A stretch of DNA of 48,321 nt from Lachnospiraceae bacterium (GCA_910575035.1 CAJTDL010000035.1:1-48321), one strand, 5' to 3'; counted from the first letter of the stretch, positions 8,251 to 18,213 are shown. Numbers and translations are program-made. Notes: a model not told the origin generated them from the letters alone.

Positions 8251-8586
8251 ATGGAATTTTAAGCAAAATTGCAATTACTTAGAACAAATATGAAACTGTC
8301 ACAGGAAGAACTTGCTAACAGGCTGGATATAAATTTACCAGACGGAAATAGTTATGACCTATGCCGCCTTAAAATGCTGAACCTATTTCTCAAAAACCCG
8401 AAGCAAGTACTTACCTGCCCACAACTTTTGGAAAAGCTGTGGGACATTGACGAAAAATATGTAGACGAACATACCCTTACTACTTCTATCAGCCGGATTC
8501 ACATCAAGATTGAAGCAGATGGCGACACATATATCAAGACGGTTTACGGTATGGGTTATCAATGGACAGGAGGCGAAAAGAAATGA
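8251..8586 (+). pseudogene. XRE helix-turn-helix / OmpR response-regulator chimera
   Basis: The ATG at 8251 with good GGAGG reads MEF then a TAA stop. Beyond the stop the same frame continues as an XRE-type N-terminus (LRTNMKLSQEELANRLDI) and then switches to the winged-helix DNA-binding domain of an OmpR-family response regulator (LTCPQLLEKLWD, TLTTSISRIHIKIE, TVYGMGYQW). The whole phospho-acceptor receiver domain is missing. So two different regulator genes were fused by deletion and the first also carries a nonsense codon. Its stop overlaps the ATG of the histidine kinase, as in an intact two-component operon. It cannot respond to phosphorylation. Confidence 0.75.
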
Positions 8587-9614
8587 AGCTAAATAATCTT
8601 TCTACCAAGAAAATTTGTAGGCTGGTTAGTGCTGGTTTGATTCTCTCTATGCTGGTGCTTACTGTTATCCTCAGTAGCATAATGCAGGATATGAAAATTT
8701 TCATAGCAGGTGGAACTTTGGCACTCTGCGCATTTTTCTGGATTAAGCTACTGGTGGTGTCTTTTGGAAAACGACTTTCTCTTTTTACTTCTGATTTATG
8801 CCGGATGTTGGACAACATGATTGATGGAAATGAGAAGTTACAAAAATCAAATGAGAGTGAAACTCTTTTCGCCCATATCAACCACCGTCTAATACGCCTA
8901 TATGAGATTATGCAGGAGAACTGGCATAAGGTAGGCATGGAACGACAGGAGCTTCAAATGCTGATTTCTGATATTTCCCATCAAGTCAAAACACCAGTTA
9001 GCAATCTTCGGATGGTAACGGACACGCTTCTGACAAAGCCTGTTTCAGAAGAAGAATGGAGGGGCTTTTTACAAGGCATACTCAGCCAGACCGATAAGCT
9101 GGACTTTCTTTTTCAAGCACTGGTAAAAACATCCCGGCTGGAAACCGGAGCGATACGCTTAGAAAAAAAAGATAGCAATTTATTTCATACGCTTGCACAA
9201 GCCATGAGTGGAGTTGTATATGCCGCAGAGAAAAAAGAAATTGCTGTATCTGTGGACTGCCCAGAAGATTTGCTGATTTCCCATGACAGCAAGTGGACAA
9301 GCGAAGCCATTTTCAATCTGTTGGATAATGCAGTAAAGTACACACCGTCAGGTGGAAAAATTTCTGTGTCGGTGGTGCTGTGGGAAATGTATGTTGAAAT
9401 CAAAGTAGCCGACACCGGCAAAGGTATTTCCGAAAGCAATCAGGCTGCCATCTTCCGGCGCTTCTATCGTGAGGAAGAAGTACATGAACAACAGGGCGTG
9501 GGGATTGGTTTGTATTTGGCGCGTGAGATTGTAACACGGCAAGGCGGTTATATCAAAGTCATTTCGGAGCTGGGACAAGGTTCGGAATTTTCTATTATGC
9601 TTCCTGTAAGGTAA
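8583..9614 (+). CDS. Sensor histidine kinase (BceS/GraS-like)
   Basis: A 343-residue membrane kinase. Two adjacent membrane helices (about 15-32 and 40-60) with almost no extracellular loop are typical of intramembrane-sensing kinases linked to antimicrobial-peptide ABC transporters. The dimerisation box ISHQVKTP has His133 as phospho-acceptor. The ATP-binding domain shows NLLDNAVKYTP (N box), VADTGKGI (G1) and GVGIGLYLA (G2). The start at 8583 has GGAGG and overlaps the regulator stop. It appears intact, but its response regulator has lost the receiver domain and the downstream transporter has lost its ATPase, so it is probably an orphan. Confidence 0.85.
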   Translation: MKLNNLSTKKICRLVSAGLILSMLVLTVILSSIMQDMKIFIAGGTLALCAFFWIKLLVVSFGKRLSLFTSDLCRMLDNMIDGNEKLQKSNESETLFAHINHRLIRLYEIMQENWHKVGMERQELQMLISDISHQVKTPVSNLRMVTDTLLTKPVSEEEWRGFLQGILSQTDKLDFLFQALVKTSRLETGAIRLEKKDSNLFHTLAQAMSGVVYAAEKKEIAVSVDCPEDLLISHDSKWTSEAIFNLLDNAVKYTPSGGKISVSVVLWEMYVEIKVADTGKGISESNQAAIFRRFYREEEVHEQQGVGIGLYLAREIVTRQGGYIKVISELGQGSEFSIMLPVR

Positions 9615-9632
9615 GATATAGACATTTTTTTG

Positions 9633-9709
9633 AAATGTCCGAGGGTTGTAACATTTCGCCCTGATTTTTGGTGAAAATTTTTTCTGCTTCGGACATTTGT
9701 GTAACATTT
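9633..9709. repeat. Nested inverted and direct repeats at a deletion junction
   Basis: AAATGTCCGA (9633-9642) and TCGGACATTT (9689-9698) are a perfect 10-bp inverted repeat 46 bases apart. TGTAACATTT occurs twice in direct orientation, at 9647-9656 and 9700-9709. The repeats sit where the ABC transporter ATPase gene would be expected, between the kinase and the permease remnant. Confidence 0.7.
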
Positions 9710-11172
9710 GTGGTTTACAATGCTTTCATCAACAGGCGGAACGCCTTGAAAGCGTATTTTCTGAAAAGAATAGAACATTTCTAATCAGGGTTATTGTCTT
9801 GATTGCGTCATTTTTACTGAGCTTTTCTGGTATTCTTTTGTGTAACGCAACGCTTAGTATGCAGCAGAATACCCGTATAAATAATGCGGCAGAAACATTA
9901 GGAACTGTTTTAGGAATTGTTCAACATACACAAGCAACAAACTATTTTAGAAATGTTTGGACAAAGGGTAAGCTAAACCCTATAAGAATCGGGTGGATGT
10001 ATTGTAGAGCCAATAGGAAGAAGGCTGCCTATACATTTTTATCTCTCGTTATGAGTGGAATTCTAATGTTTGGTGTTTTTTCAATATTAAATGTGATAAA
10101 TCCCGAAAGACTTGCGGCACAACCTTATCAGGGGAATAGTGATATATATGTATTGCTAAATTCAACAGCTGACGAGCAATCCACATATGATTTAATGAAG
10201 TCTATGCCTTTTACAGAGGAGCAAAAGCAAAAATTATATAATATTTCAGGTGTAAATGATGTTTATGAATTATATATGTTAGACGGTATTCTTACAAATT
10301 CCGAGGGTAAAAAATTTGAACTGTCCATTGAAAATATCGTAAACTCGGCTACATTTGAAAATGAAATTGTTGAGGGTGTGCAACCAAGTCAGGAATTACA
10401 GAACGGCGTAATTCCTGTTGTTATCAATAGACATTCGCCCTATTATCAGGAACTGAATATGCCACTTCAAGTTGGAGATTATCTGCCATATACCATAGAT
10501 ACAGGTTATGGTAAAAAGGAAGTGAAATTAGTCGTAAGCGGATTTGTAGAAAACAGAGATACCGGGCTTGTAATTTATACAAGTAGTGAAAATATGAAAT
10601 TGCTGTCAGAGATGAACTGTAAACTTGCATGGTATATTTGTTTGGATGATAACAGAAAAGATGCAGCAACAACGATAATCAAGGAAATTTTTACAGATGA
10701 TGACAGAGTTAATATATCAGTGTTGGCTGATGATGTTATGGCATTGGAAGATTACTTCCATAATGCGAAAGTTATAATTACTGTTTTGATGGTGCTTATT
10801 AGTCTGTTTTCATTTATAAATATGCTGAATACTAGCATTACAAATGCTATTGCCAGAAGACACGACTATGCACTACTGGAAGCCACAGGTATGACAAAAT
10901 TGCAGTTGCAAAAAGTACAACAGTCAGAAAACTTTATCTATCTGGTTGGAAGTTTTATAGGAAGCTGCATTTTAGGTATACCAATCGGATTTTTGCTTTG
11001 TACCCAAATATCAAAAATCCCCGGATTTTCATACTTTGAATATCATTTTCCAGTTCTTTTTGTGTTTTTATACCTTGTTGCTGTTGTAATGGTCTATAAT
11101 GTAGTGTCAATATATCAGAAGAAATCTTTGTACCAGCAATCAATTATAGACCGCATTAGAAAGACGGATTAA
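9697..11172 (+). pseudogene. FtsX-like ABC permease, N-terminally truncated
   Basis: The open frame of 491 codons carries an FtsX/BceB-like permease from about 9775: a membrane helix (IRVIVLIASFLLSFSGILL), a second at about residue 115, a large extracellular domain (residues 135-360), and three C-terminal membrane helices (about 365-385, 410-430, 443-463). The motif ALLEATGMTKLQL is the cytoplasmic coupling element of FtsX permeases. Full BceB proteins are about 650 residues, so the first part is missing. A stray piece of a permease N-terminus (NAFINRRNALKAYF) lies in another frame at about 9718-9760. No ATPase partner is present, so transport is unlikely. Confidence 0.65.
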
Positions 11173-11537
11173 GTTTTAATACTCCGTCAGCGCCACAATT
11201 ACATGACTCTGCTGATACAGCCAGTTCTTAAATTCTTTCGGGTTGGCTGTTCCTGTTTTTACAGCCTTTGTCAGGACAAACAAAATCCTCTCAGAACATG
11301 GCTCATGCCGCATAAACTGGTTCTCCATCCCTATCCCCTGGCTGCAATACTGCCGCCCTTTCCAAAGGGGCATACAGAGGGAAAAATCCTTGAAAATGAT
11401 ACCGAAACGCTACACAAAAACCGCCTATCTGCGTACATCAGATAGAAACGGAGAAAGGAACCTGTTATGGCAAGAATGAGCAACAAGCGGCGGCTGGAAT
11501 GGTCTTTCTTTATTTTATAAGTAAAGGATGTGAGAAC
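11173..11537. other. Gene-poor stretch with a possible minus-strand fragment
   Basis: On the minus strand 11176-11373 there is a 65-codon frame ending in KNWLYQQSHVIVALTEY; it looks like a protein C-terminus but I cannot name it and it lacks a clear start. On the plus strand, frames around 11203-11520 are short and without ribosome binding sites. I see nothing else convincing. Confidence 0.3.
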
Positions 11538-11897
11538 ATGGAAAAATCTTTGGAACAGTTGAAACAGAAATATGAAAAAACCACTGTCCTGCTGGAACAG
11601 GAAAAACGGAAAAGGCAGCGCTTGAAAAACCGGCAGGCGTATCTGGAAAGCATTTCCAATTACTATACCCCAAAAGATTTTGACCGCCTGGTAAATGTCA
11701 CAACTATTGCCCTGGCGCTTTTGCAGAATGAAACCCATCCATACTATCAGAGCAGCAAGATGAAAAAACACGTAAAGCAGTATGGGACTGTGATGGAACC
11801 GTGGTTTCCGCTTGGAGGGCGTGGGAATGCCCAAAGGCTTTTTAATGACGAGACGATTACAAAGATAACAAAGGCTCATAATAAGACTTCTGCATAG
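11538..11897 (+). CDS. Small coiled-coil protein, DUF3847-like start
   Basis: A 119-residue protein starting at 11538 (AAAGGATGTGAGAAC upstream). Residues 1-45 are a charged coiled coil resembling the short DUF3847 proteins found in Firmicute conjugative elements. The rest is soluble, with a YYTPKDFDRL segment and a conserved-looking PWFPLGGRGNA. The two halves may be a fusion of a mobile-element coiled coil with an unrelated C-terminus. Function is unknown; an origin in the decayed elements to its left is likely. Confidence 0.45.
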   Translation: MEKSLEQLKQKYEKTTVLLEQEKRKRQRLKNRQAYLESISNYYTPKDFDRLVNVTTIALALLQNETHPYYQSSKMKKHVKQYGTVMEPWFPLGGRGNAQRLFNDETITKITKAHNKTSA

Positions 11898-12263
11898 ATT
11901 ATTTTACGCTGGCATTTGCAGGCGGGAAATATCGCGATACCAGGTTCCGGCAATGAGAGCCATATTCAGTAGAATTATGAAATCTTTGATTTTGAGCTGG
12001 CGAAGGACGAGAGGAATAATCTGGAAAAGAATGAGAGGTTTGCAGATTATTGATGGGTGATGGATATTGCTCCTATGGGACGGGGATAAGCGGTTGGAAA
12101 CCATGAAAGCAGCCGGGCGGAACTGCCGTGTGTTTAAGCAGCAGTTTGCAGTAGGCGGGTTTGATATGGTGGCATTCACATCCCGGAAGCCCGCCTAACG
12201 AAGCAAAGCTGCCGCACAAATTACATGACACACAGCCCAGCTTAGCCAGGCGCCTCCTTATAA
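11898..12263 (+). pseudogene. Decayed region with a gene C-terminus
   Basis: A plus-strand frame ending at TAA 12196-12198 reads LLLWDGDKRLETMKAAGRN and then CRVFKQQFAVGGFDMVAF, clearly protein-like, but upstream it is broken. I cannot identify the family. The rest of the stretch holds no supported gene, and the minus-strand recombinase begins its stop codon at 12264. Confidence 0.3.
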
Positions 12264-13184
12264 TCAAATATGAAAGTCTTTCCTGGGATGCTTTGTTGCC
12301 AATATATCCCTTTGTTTCGACAGGGCTACATGGGTGTAGATTTCCGTAATATTGATGGAACTATGCCCAAGCATCTCCTGGATATAACGGATGTCAACAT
12401 CTGCCTCCAGCAAACATGTTGCAAACGTATGACGGAACATATGGGGCGTGATACGCAGTTCTATGGCAGCGATGGAAGTATATTTATTGATCATCCTGCG
12501 GACAGACTGGTCAGAAAGCGCGCTGCCGGATGGAGTGGCAAAAAAATGCCTGCAAGCTTGTATTTCTGCTACAAAGGCATCCTTGTATTCCTTTAAAATA
12601 TGGCTGACATCATCATTTCCAATCTGTATTTTTCTTTCTTTTGCGCCCTTCCCATAGATTAGGATGCTCTGGTCGGCAAGGTTCACGTCACTGGCTTTCA
12701 AGGAGCACAATTCAGAAATTCTCATTCCGGTGGCAAAGAGCAGTTCAATTACGGCGATATCCCTGAGGGTGCGCTTTTTTTGGTAGTCTGTTTTAGCCTC
12801 TGCATGCTGTTTATATATGGCAGACAGGAAGTCTTCCACTGTGCGCAGCGGGATTGTTTTTGGGAGGGTAGCCGCTTCGCGGAATTTCACATGTATTTTA
12901 TTAAAAGGGTTTTGGACAATGATATCTTTATATTCCAGGTAATGGAATAGGGCTTTTACAGAAGCGATTTTTCTTTTTACAGTTTTAGGCTTATAGGTTT
13001 GGTGCAGGGCGGCAATGAAGCCCTCCAGTATATCGGAGGTTATTTCTGGTATATCAGTGCCAGTTACTTTTGCATGAAACTGTGCCAGGTCGATGCGGTA
13101 TGCCTTGAGCGTTTTTTCATCTAACCGTTTCTGGCAGCGGCAATATTCCAAATAATTTGTGATGCATGTCTGTAAATCGCGCAT
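12264..13184 (-). CDS. Tyrosine recombinase, XerC/XerD-like integrase
   Basis: This 306-residue protein has an N-terminal SAM-like core-binding domain (about 1-100) and a complete catalytic domain: Arg155 in TGMRISEL, Lys179 in YGKGAKERK, His248 and Arg251 in HMFRHTFA, His274 in LGHSSI and Tyr283 in IYTHV. All active-site residues are present, so it should cut and rejoin DNA. It is a stand-alone integrase of the kind found at the edge of mobile elements in Lachnospiraceae, and lacks the IntI-specific insert of integron integrases. It is divergent from the hybrid kinase, and a long perfect hairpin lies between them. Its mobile unit could be the decayed DNA to its left. Confidence 0.9.
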   Translation of the reverse strand: MRDLQTCITNYLEYCRCQKRLDEKTLKAYRIDLAQFHAKVTGTDIPEITSDILEGFIAALHQTYKPKTVKRKIASVKALFHYLEYKDIIVQNPFNKIHVKFREAATLPKTIPLRTVEDFLSAIYKQHAEAKTDYQKKRTLRDIAVIELLFATGMRISELCSLKASDVNLADQSILIYGKGAKERKIQIGNDDVSHILKEYKDAFVAEIQACRHFFATPSGSALSDQSVRRMINKYTSIAAIELRITPHMFRHTFATCLLEADVDIRYIQEMLGHSSINITEIYTHVALSKQRDILATKHPRKDFHI

Positions 13185-13406
13185 GTTATCGTCTCCTTTT
13201 CTCTTTTTCGTGTTTTATTTTATATCCTACATGGATTTTTGGAATTATGCACCTGTTAAATTGGTTTTGATTTACGGCTTGACATCATGGTGAGCAAGTT
13301 GCAATAATTAGCAATAAGTTTCAGCACGTTATTTATTGTCTCTTGTTCGTATATGAAAGCGTAGATATTGGATGGTTTTGTGTAGATGGGCAAGCGGCAT
13401 TTGTGG

Positions 13407-13448
13407 AATAACAGCATTTAAGCGATAGAAGGCTTAGGTGCTGTTATT
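13407..13448. repeat. 17-bp stem hairpin between recombinase and kinase
   Basis: AATAACAGCA (13407-13416) and TGCTGTTATT (13439-13448) are perfect complements, and the inner arms TTAAGC/GCTTAG extend the stem to about 17 pairs with two G-T pairs, leaving an 8-base loop. There is no T-tract, so it is not a classic terminator. It lies in the 357-base space between the recombinase start and the kinase start; the remaining spacer has only weak promoter-like AT-rich sequence. It might be a recombination site or an operator. Confidence 0.7.
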
Positions 13449-13541
13449 GATTATAAGTGGAAATATCAATAAGAATGTGGTAAAATAATAATAATTTTAA
13501 AGGTGTACCAAAAATATAAAAACATACGGGGGATGATTCTT

Positions 13542-16400
13542 ATGGATAATTTATGGGAATTCTTTGAAAATATTGACGAGATTGTGTATGTCACAGATGC
13601 GGAGACTTATGAATTGGCCTACATGAACCAAAAGGCCCGGGAGGCCTTTGGCGTTGATTCCCTCGAAAAGGCAAAAGGGGAAAAATGTTATAAAATCCTG
13701 CAAAACAGCGCTGCTCCCTGCGGCTTTTGCAGCATTCATGAGCTTAAACTGGGCCGCTTTAAGCAGCGGAGGTATTTTAACCCGCAGCTTAACCGGCATT
13801 TTTTGCTCAGGGACACGCTTTTGAGAGAGAAGGGCAGGCTGTACCGCCTTGAGATGGCGCTGGACATCAGCACACAGGAGCGGCAGGGGAACATTGTCCA
13901 GAGCGTTCAGAACATGGAGGCTGTTATTAATGAGGGGCTTCGGGTTGCGTTGCTGGAGGATACGCCGGACCGGCTGCTGGAGGTGCTCTTGGAATATCTG
14001 GGAAAGGCGATGGGTGGGGATAGGACTTATATTTTTGAGCGTAATCAGTCTGGCGGCAATGATAACACCTATGAATGGGTGGCCAGGGATGTGCGGCCGG
14101 AAAAAGAGAACCTGCAGAATGTGCCGCCAGAGGTGTGCGCCAGCTGGTACCAAAAGTTCAGTGTCGGCAATTTTATTGTTATAGAAGGGCTGGAAAATAT
14201 CCGGCAAAGCGATCCCCTGGTGTATGAGACACTGAAAAGGCAGAATGTCCATTCCCTTGTGGTAGTTCCGTTGTATGATGACAGCAGGGTTATTGGTTTT
14301 TATGGTGTGGACAATCCTCCAGAGGAGTCATTGGAATATACATCGAATATGCTTCAGATTACCGCGCATTTTATTGTTTCATCCCTGCGATGGCGTAATC
14401 TGGTTCGGGAGCTTCAAAAGCGGAGCGATAATGTCCTCTATGCCCTGAATGTGGACTATCTGGGGATCTATCGGGTGGATTTTGATACAGATGCATGTGA
14501 GGCATACCGGGAAAGTGATTGGCTGCGGGACAACCAGGGAATCTGCTTTGAGGACGGCTATCATGCGGCTATGGAGCAGTATATTGCCCAGATTGTGGCG
14601 CCGCGGGACCAGCAGCGCCTCCTTATTGTGACGAAAAAAGACTATGTTCTCAGCGAGCTTAGGACAAGGGATAAATTTTATGTCCGATACCAGGTGAAGG
14701 GCAATCAACAGGGGCTGAAAAACCTGGAAGTCCATTTTTCCGCAGCAGGGAAGGGCATGGAAGAAAACAGTGCAATCTTTGCATTTCGGGATATAAACTC
14801 TGTGATTGAGCAGGAAGAGAAGTACAGGCAGGAAACGAAGCGGAGCCTTGAAGAAATCCTGGAGGGCTCCAGAACCGGGATTTGGTCTATTGAGCTGGAA
14901 CGGGACTGTGAGCCAAGGATGTATGTGGACAAGGCTATGCGAGCTCTTTTGGGCATGAGTGGGGGTATTAGCCCAGAGGAATGCTATCAAAGCTGGTTTC
15001 GCAATATCCATGCCGAATATGTGGATACGGTGCAGGAAGCAGTACAGGAGATGCTGGAGGCTGGGCGTTCGGAAGTAGTCTATCCGTGGAACCATCCCAC
15101 ATTGGGGAAAATCTATATCCGCTTCGGTGGGGTGCGTGATAAAAAGTTTATGAAACCAGGGGCCTGCCTGAACGGGTACCATCAGGATATTACAGAAACG
15201 ATGGTGACGCGCAAAAAGCAGGAGCAGGCAATTATGGAGCTGCTGGAGAAGGTAAGGAGGGCGAACTCCGCAAAGAGCGAATTTCTTTCCTATATGTCCC
15301 ATGACCTGCGCACTCCCATAAATGGGATACTGGGGATGCTTACGATTATGGAAAAAAGCCAGGATGATTTAGAGAAGCAAAGGGAATGCAGGGAAAAAAT
15401 ACGCGTATCCACAGAGCATTTGCTGTCCCTTGTCAATGATGTCCTTGAAGTCAGCAAGCTGGAGAGCGGAAAGGCGATACTTGTGGAAGAGCCCTTTGAC
15501 CTTCATGATATGTTGGAGGATTGCGTCACAGTCTTATTCTCCCAGGCAGAGGAGGCAGGGGTTCACTTGATGTTGGGGGAAGTTGACCTGCGTCATAGCA
15601 AATTGATTGGAAGCCCGCTGCATCTGAAACAGATTTTAGTGAATATCATTGACAATGCGGTCAAATACAACTGTCCAGGCGGCTTTGTGTTTGTGCAGGC
15701 GAAAGAGCTGGCCTGTAAGAGGGGGTTTGCAGAATACCAGTTTGTGGTGGAAGATACAGGGATTGGCATAGGGGAAGATTTCAAAAAGCATATTTTTGAG
15801 CCCTTTGCCCAGGAGAACCATGGTGCCAGGACAGAATATAATGGCGTCGGGCTTGGCATGTCCATTGTGAAGAAGCTGGTGGATCAGATGGGAGGCATTA
15901 TTGAGATGGAGAGCCAGGCTCATAAGGGAAGTGTGTTCCGGGTTACCATGCCTATTCAAATTGATGCAAAGTGGAATGCGCAGCCTGTGCCTGAGGAGAG
16001 GGATGTGTATGCAGGGGTTTCTGGAATGTGTGTCCTTTTGGTGGAGGACAATGAGGTGAATTGCGAAATTTTAGAATTTATCCTGGAACAGGCGGGAGTG
16101 GCGGTAGTGGCCGCAAAGGATGGAAAGGTTGCCGTGGATACCTTTGCGGCAGCAGATCAGGGAGCATTTGACTGTATTCTGATGGATTTGATGATGCCAG
16201 TGATGGATGGGTTTGAAGCAGCCCGGGAAATCCGCAGTATGGATCGGCCGGATGCGAAGGCGGTTCCCATCATAGCTCTGTCAGCCAATGCGTTTGAGGA
16301 GGATGTGGCGATGGCAAAAGACGCAGGCATGGATGGGCACTTGGCTAAGCCGGTGGACATAGAAAAATTGTTCAAGGCCATAAGCCGGCAGGGAATCTAA
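13542..16400 (+). CDS. Hybrid sensor histidine kinase, PAS-GAF-PAS-PAS-HK-REC
   Basis: A soluble kinase of 952 residues; the start at 13542 is 9 bases after GGGGG and preferred over the ATG at 13533. Order of domains: PAS (about 10-110, IVYVTDAETYELAYMN), GAF (about 130-275), two PAS-like segments (about 300-430 and 445-560), dimerisation domain with His587 in YMSHDLRTP, HATPase (NAVKYNCPG, EDTGIGIG, GVGLGMSIV) and a C-terminal receiver with phospho-acceptor Asp882 in ILMDLMMPVMDG. There is no membrane segment, so it senses something inside the cell. No output regulator lies next to it. It may phosphorylate a distant HPt protein or act by its own receiver. Confidence 0.9.
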   Translation: MDNLWEFFENIDEIVYVTDAETYELAYMNQKAREAFGVDSLEKAKGEKCYKILQNSAAPCGFCSIHELKLGRFKQRRYFNPQLNRHFLLRDTLLREKGRLYRLEMALDISTQERQGNIVQSVQNMEAVINEGLRVALLEDTPDRLLEVLLEYLGKAMGGDRTYIFERNQSGGNDNTYEWVARDVRPEKENLQNVPPEVCASWYQKFSVGNFIVIEGLENIRQSDPLVYETLKRQNVHSLVVVPLYDDSRVIGFYGVDNPPEESLEYTSNMLQITAHFIVSSLRWRNLVRELQKRSDNVLYALNVDYLGIYRVDFDTDACEAYRESDWLRDNQGICFEDGYHAAMEQYIAQIVAPRDQQRLLIVTKKDYVLSELRTRDKFYVRYQVKGNQQGLKNLEVHFSAAGKGMEENSAIFAFRDINSVIEQEEKYRQETKRSLEEILEGSRTGIWSIELERDCEPRMYVDKAMRALLGMSGGISPEECYQSWFRNIHAEYVDTVQEAVQEMLEAGRSEVVYPWNHPTLGKIYIRFGGVRDKKFMKPGACLNGYHQDITETMVTRKKQEQAIMELLEKVRRANSAKSEFLSYMSHDLRTPINGILGMLTIMEKSQDDLEKQRECREKIRVSTEHLLSLVNDVLEVSKLESGKAILVEEPFDLHDMLEDCVTVLFSQAEEAGVHLMLGEVDLRHSKLIGSPLHLKQILVNIIDNAVKYNCPGGFVFVQAKELACKRGFAEYQFVVEDTGIGIGEDFKKHIFEPFAQENHGARTEYNGVGLGMSIVKKLVDQMGGIIEMESQAHKGSVFRVTMPIQIDAKWNAQPVPEERDVYAGVSGMCVLLVEDNEVNCEILEFILEQAGVAVVAAKDGKVAVDTFAAADQGAFDCILMDLMMPVMDGFEAAREIRSMDRPDAKAVPIIALSANAFEEDVAMAKDAGMDGHLAKPVDIEKLFKAISRQGI

Positions 16401-16530
16401 GGGTAATCTGCAGGAGGATATGGGAGGGGACTTCCTAAAGATCTTGTGCTTTTGGCGGATACAGGCATATTTCCTGGAAGCGTGGCATATTTATATAGGT
16501 AAGAAAAGAGTGAAAAGGAAAAGGCAGCCT

Positions 16531-18213
16531 ATGGAATGTGAAGAAGCCGTTTACTCAAATGATTATTATGATTTTATCCGAAACCAGGCATTGCAGGTCA
16601 GGAGCAAGTATACAGATTTTTGTGTACAAAAAATTAATGAGGAGTTTGACATTGCTTATGTATCGCGGCAGACCAGCCCTGTCTTGAACCTCCAAAACTA
16701 TGGATACACATCCATTCCGAAGTGTTATACCCTTATGGATGAGATTGCGCTGGAGGCCAGCGGCATTTTGCAGATCCAGGACCAGCCAGCCCTGTCCTTA
16801 AAGGGACAGGGTATTTTAATTGGCTTTTTGGACACGGGCATTGATTATGAGAATCCTGTATTCCGCAATAGTGACGGAAGCACTCGGATTGTGGGGATTT
16901 GGGACCAGACAGAGCGCAGCGGCACGAAACCGGAAGGGTTTATTTATGGGACGGAGTATACGGATGGGCAGATCAATGAAGCTTTGCTGGCATTGAATCC
17001 CAGGGATATTGTCCCTATCACGGATCCGGAGGGGCATGGCACTTTTATGGCAAGCGTGGCGGCAGGAAGCGAGGTGCCCGCCCAGAATTTTGTGGGTGCG
17101 GCTCCTTATTGCAAAATTGCGATGGTAAAGTTAAAGCCAGCCAAGGAGTACCTAAGGCAATTCTTTTTTGTGCCCAGGAGTGCAGAAGCTTTCCAGGAGA
17201 ATGATATTATGGCAGGCATTGCCTATCTGAACCAGTTAGCGGCAAAGCTCCGGATGCCATTAGTGATCTGTTTTGGCCTGGGGACAAATATGGGAAGCCA
17301 TACGGGCGTGAGCCATCTTTCTACTATGCTGAATGGAATCTCCCTGATCAGTGGACGGGCAGTTGTGGCTGCCACTGGAAATGAGGGGAATGAGCGCCAC
17401 CACTACTTTGGGGAAATTGAAGTGGGAGGGGGATACCAGAATGTGGAGGTTAATGTGGGGGAGGGCGTGGATGGGTTTTCCACAGAATTGTGGGCAAGGG
17501 CGCCCCAGCGGTTTATTGTGGAAATCATTTCCCCTACGGGGGAGCGGATGCCCAGCGACTATATTCTGTCTGGGGGGAGGGAGTATCGGTTTTTGTTTGA
17601 GAATACCAATGTGACGGTAGACTTTCGGATTACCGGGATTTTAGACGGCTCCCAGGTGGTCTATATGCGCTTTGAGGGGCCGTCGCCGGGTATCTGGAAT
17701 ATACGGGTAATTCCGGAGATGGATATGAAAAGTGTATTTCATATGTGGCTGCCAATGAAAGAGCTGCTGAAAGGGGAGGTTTTTTTTGTACGGTCTAATC
17801 CTGACACAACCTTAACGGTTCCCTCCGCAGCCAGCGCCCCGATGAGCGTAGGGGCTTACGATGCGAAAGACAACAGCATCTATTTAAGGTCTGGAAGGGG
17901 GTATACGACGATTGGGTGGATCAAACCGGATTTTGTGGCTCCAGGCGTAGGCGTGTATGGGGCGGGGCTTCGGAATGCCTTTACTACCAAGGATGGGACC
18001 AGTGTGGCGGCTGCAATTACCGCTGGGGCAGTGGCGCTGATCATGGAATGGGGGATTATACGGGGGAATTATACCACCATCACCAATATAGAAATTAAGA
18101 ATATATTGATCCGTGGGGCGACCAGGGATAGTAAAAGGAGTTATCCAGATAAGGCTTTTGGATGGGGAAGGCTGAATTTATACCAGGCATTTGAGACATT
18201 GCGGATTCAGTAA
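16531..18213 (+). CDS. Subtilisin-like serine protease, Csp family
   Basis: An S8 peptidase of about 560 residues with an intact triad: Asp101 in LDTGIDY, His169 in EGHGTFMA and Ser491 in GTSVAAA. The architecture (short prodomain-like start, large jelly-roll insert at roughly 300-440, catalytic Ser near the C-terminus) is that of clostridial CspA/B/C-type germination proteases and their many Lachnospiraceae homologues. No signal peptide is seen. The start at 16531 is chosen on homology pattern; the upstream ATG at 16420 sits only 2 bases from AGGAGG and would add 37 residues. Whether it acts in spore germination or another cleavage is not shown by the sequence. Confidence 0.85.
   Translation: MECEEAVYSNDYYDFIRNQALQVRSKYTDFCVQKINEEFDIAYVSRQTSPVLNLQNYGYTSIPKCYTLMDEIALEASGILQIQDQPALSLKGQGILIGFLDTGIDYENPVFRNSDGSTRIVGIWDQTERSGTKPEGFIYGTEYTDGQINEALLALNPRDIVPITDPEGHGTFMASVAAGSEVPAQNFVGAAPYCKIAMVKLKPAKEYLRQFFFVPRSAEAFQENDIMAGIAYLNQLAAKLRMPLVICFGLGTNMGSHTGVSHLSTMLNGISLISGRAVVAATGNEGNERHHYFGEIEVGGGYQNVEVNVGEGVDGFSTELWARAPQRFIVEIISPTGERMPSDYILSGGREYRFLFENTNVTVDFRITGILDGSQVVYMRFEGPSPGIWNIRVIPEMDMKSVFHMWLPMKELLKGEVFFVRSNPDTTLTVPSAASAPMSVGAYDAKDNSIYLRSGRGYTTIGWIKPDFVAPGVGVYGAGLRNAFTTKDGTSVAAAITAGAVALIMEWGIIRGNYTTITNIEIKNILIRGATRDSKRSYPDKAFGWGRLNLYQAFETLRIQ

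Noticed and set aside
14379-15302. 307-codon minus-strand frame opposite the first hybrid kinase
   Set aside because: It shadows the PAS domains of the plus-strand kinase and looks like compositionally biased antisense translation.
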